Assembly: GCA_950097605.1 (NCBI GenBank)
Contig: CATNEU010000086.1
Span: 1 to 6,646, forward strand
Source of the DNA: an uncultured Oscillospiraceae bacterium
Lineage (GTDB): Bacteria > Bacillota > Clostridia > Oscillospirales > Ruminococcaceae
Reading direction: 5' to 3'
DNA length: 6,646 nt
Under the pieces are notes generated by a model that saw nothing but the letters and a program-made list of their open reading frames with translations, did no database searches and was not told the origin of the DNA. The position numbers and the translations under genes were made by a program. Positions 5,845-6,646 of the stretch are shown piece after piece. Positions within the stretch are counted from its first letter, which is position 1; each line of letters starts with the position of its first letter.

Positions 5845-6147
5845 ATGGATATCTCTTTAAACCGCGCCTTGATCGCCCGGAAGGTACTCATGTTTCTCGC
5901 AGTCTGTCTGACCGCGTTGTGTATACTGGGCATCCGCGACGCGATTTCCGCCCACAGCGTTTCCTATGATCCCGCGTCCTACCGGACAAACCAAGCCACT
6001 TTAACCAACACCGCAAATGGGGCTGCCAGCCCTGAGGCGCCGCAATCGATAAGGAGTATGCAATATGACCAGAAAACGAATCACACAGGCTTTTCCGTTT
6101 CTGCTGCCTCTGCGCGTCCGGCAGAAAACCGCCTGTTTTTATCTTAA
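5845..6147 (+). CDS. Small single-pass membrane protein of unknown function, overlapping vanW
   Basis: A 100-residue protein I do not recognise. The start at 5845 has a good ribosome site (AAAGAGGTGA). A short basic N-terminus (Arg7, Arg12, Lys13) precedes one hydrophobic helix (about 14-30), so it is either a membrane anchor or an exported protein; AIS at 33-35 is a weak signal peptidase site, and no lipobox is seen around Cys21 or Cys26. The rest is polar, rich in Ser, Thr, Asn and Ala. The last 27 residues are read out of frame through the start of vanW (83-nt overlap) and look like non-selected sequence. TAAGGAG at 6050-6056 holds a stop in the next frame, just where a gene ending before the vanW ribosome site would stop, so a frame change or lost stop is possible. 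The start and helix are credible; the C-terminus is doubtful. Confidence 0.6.
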   Translation: MDISLNRALIARKVLMFLAVCLTALCILGIRDAISAHSVSYDPASYRTNQATLTNTANGAASPEAPQSIRSMQYDQKTNHTGFSVSAASARPAENRLFLS

Positions 6148-6646
6148 AATGCGCTTCGACGGCAACACGTATGCCGCCGGACAAACCAGCGCCCGCCTGC
6201 CCTTTCCCATCTTCTCGGCACAGACGGCCCTAATCAACCATCGCAGCGGCTTCCCGCTCGAATATCAGTACAACAAGGTGGAAAACCTCAAAATCGCCGT
6301 GGAGGCCATTGACGGTCTGGTGATCCAGCCCGGCGAGACCTTCTCGTTCTGGCAGTTGGTCCGCCGGGCCGCGCGCAAACAGGCGTATAAAGACGCGCTG
6401 ACTCTATCCGACCAGACCCTGACAGCCGTGCGCGGCGGCGGGCTTTGCCAGCTCAGCGGGCTGTTGTTTTGGCTGTTTCTGCACACGCCGCTCAGCGTCA
6501 CCGAGCGGCATCCGCACTCCGTGGAAGCGCTCCCCTCTCCGCCCGGTGAAATCCCGCACGGCGTGGACGCCGCTATCTATGAGGGCTGGCTGGATCTCAA
6601 AGCGACCAACCGCACCAGCGCATCCTTCCAGTTGGCCTTCCGGTTC
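6065..6646 (+). CDS. vanW: VanW family protein, 3' end cut off by window edge
   Basis: The 194 visible residues match VanW of VanB-type vancomycin-resistance operons along the whole length: an N-terminal MTRKRITQAFPFLLPLR, FYLKMRFDGN (25-34), YQYNKVENLK (67-76), PGETFSFWQLVR (89-100), the hallmark GGGLCQLS (124-131, Cys128) with LFWLFLHTPL, and ERHPHSVE (147-154). The family is about 270-280 residues long, so roughly 80 are missing at the right edge. VanW is an accessory protein of unknown biochemical role, found in vanB and vanG clusters and widely in Clostridia without resistance genes. The start at 6065 follows AAGGAG by 8 nt; it sits inside the end of the preceding frame. No vanR, vanS, vanY, vanH, ligase or vanX gene is in view upstream, so resistance should not be assumed. 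Confidence 0.92.
   Translation, partial: MTRKRITQAFPFLLPLRVRQKTACFYLKMRFDGNTYAAGQTSARLPFPIFSAQTALINHRSGFPLEYQYNKVENLKIAVEAIDGLVIQPGETFSFWQLVRRAARKQAYKDALTLSDQTLTAVRGGGLCQLSGLLFWLFLHTPLSVTERHPHSVEALPSPPGEIPHGVDAAIYEGWLDLKATNRTSASFQLAFRF

Noticed and set aside
6265..6501. A 78-codon minus-strand frame opposite vanW
   Set aside because: It is antisense to the conserved core of vanW and has no features of its own.

Overview
The window looks like chromosome of a GC-rich member of the Bacillota, most likely class Clostridia (the Oscillospiraceae/Ruminococcaceae sort). The grounds are strong AGGAGG-type ribosome binding sites, sigma-A promoters with 17-bp spacers, a Firmicute-type FeoB with its small Cys-rich partner, a CadC-type metal sensor and a VanW protein close to the enterococcal one. 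No rRNA, tRNA, insertion sequence, CRISPR array or phage gene was seen. The genus assignment is inference.

Layout. Three separate minus-strand transcription units fill positions 1 to about 5710, and one plus-strand unit starts near 5820. (1) Positions 1-2095 hold a cadC-cadA unit: a sigma-A promoter with an AT-rich upstream element, a 12-2-12 ArsR/SmtB-type operator over the transcription start, cadC, a short intercistronic hairpin, and the first 512 codons of a Zn/Cd/Pb-exporting P1B ATPase that runs off the left edge. (2) Positions 2168-4722 hold a feoA-feoB ferrous-iron uptake operon. It ends with a 55-residue FeoB-associated Cys-rich membrane protein and a hairpin terminator, and has its own promoter and a candidate operator. 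(3) Positions 4767-5710 hold a stand-alone PhzF-family gene with a near-consensus promoter and a clear terminator. (4) Positions 5750-6646 hold four 11-bp-phased NTAAR repeats upstream of a small single-pass membrane protein gene, whose frame overlaps a vanW homologue that runs off the right edge.

How they work together. The cad unit is a self-contained metal-resistance module: CadC represses until Cd/Pb/Zn binds, and CadA then exports the ion. The feo unit does the opposite job, importing Fe(II). The two share only the theme of divalent-metal homeostasis and are separated by a terminator and a promoter. PhzF looks independent. The vanW unit has no vancomycin-resistance ligase genes or VanRS in view, but its upstream repeats look like a site for an OmpR-family response regulator.

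Nothing here amounts to a demonstrably new system. The points most worth a second look are the His/Cys-rich insertion inside the actuator domain of the ATPase, the small membrane protein overlapping vanW, and the phased repeats in front of it.
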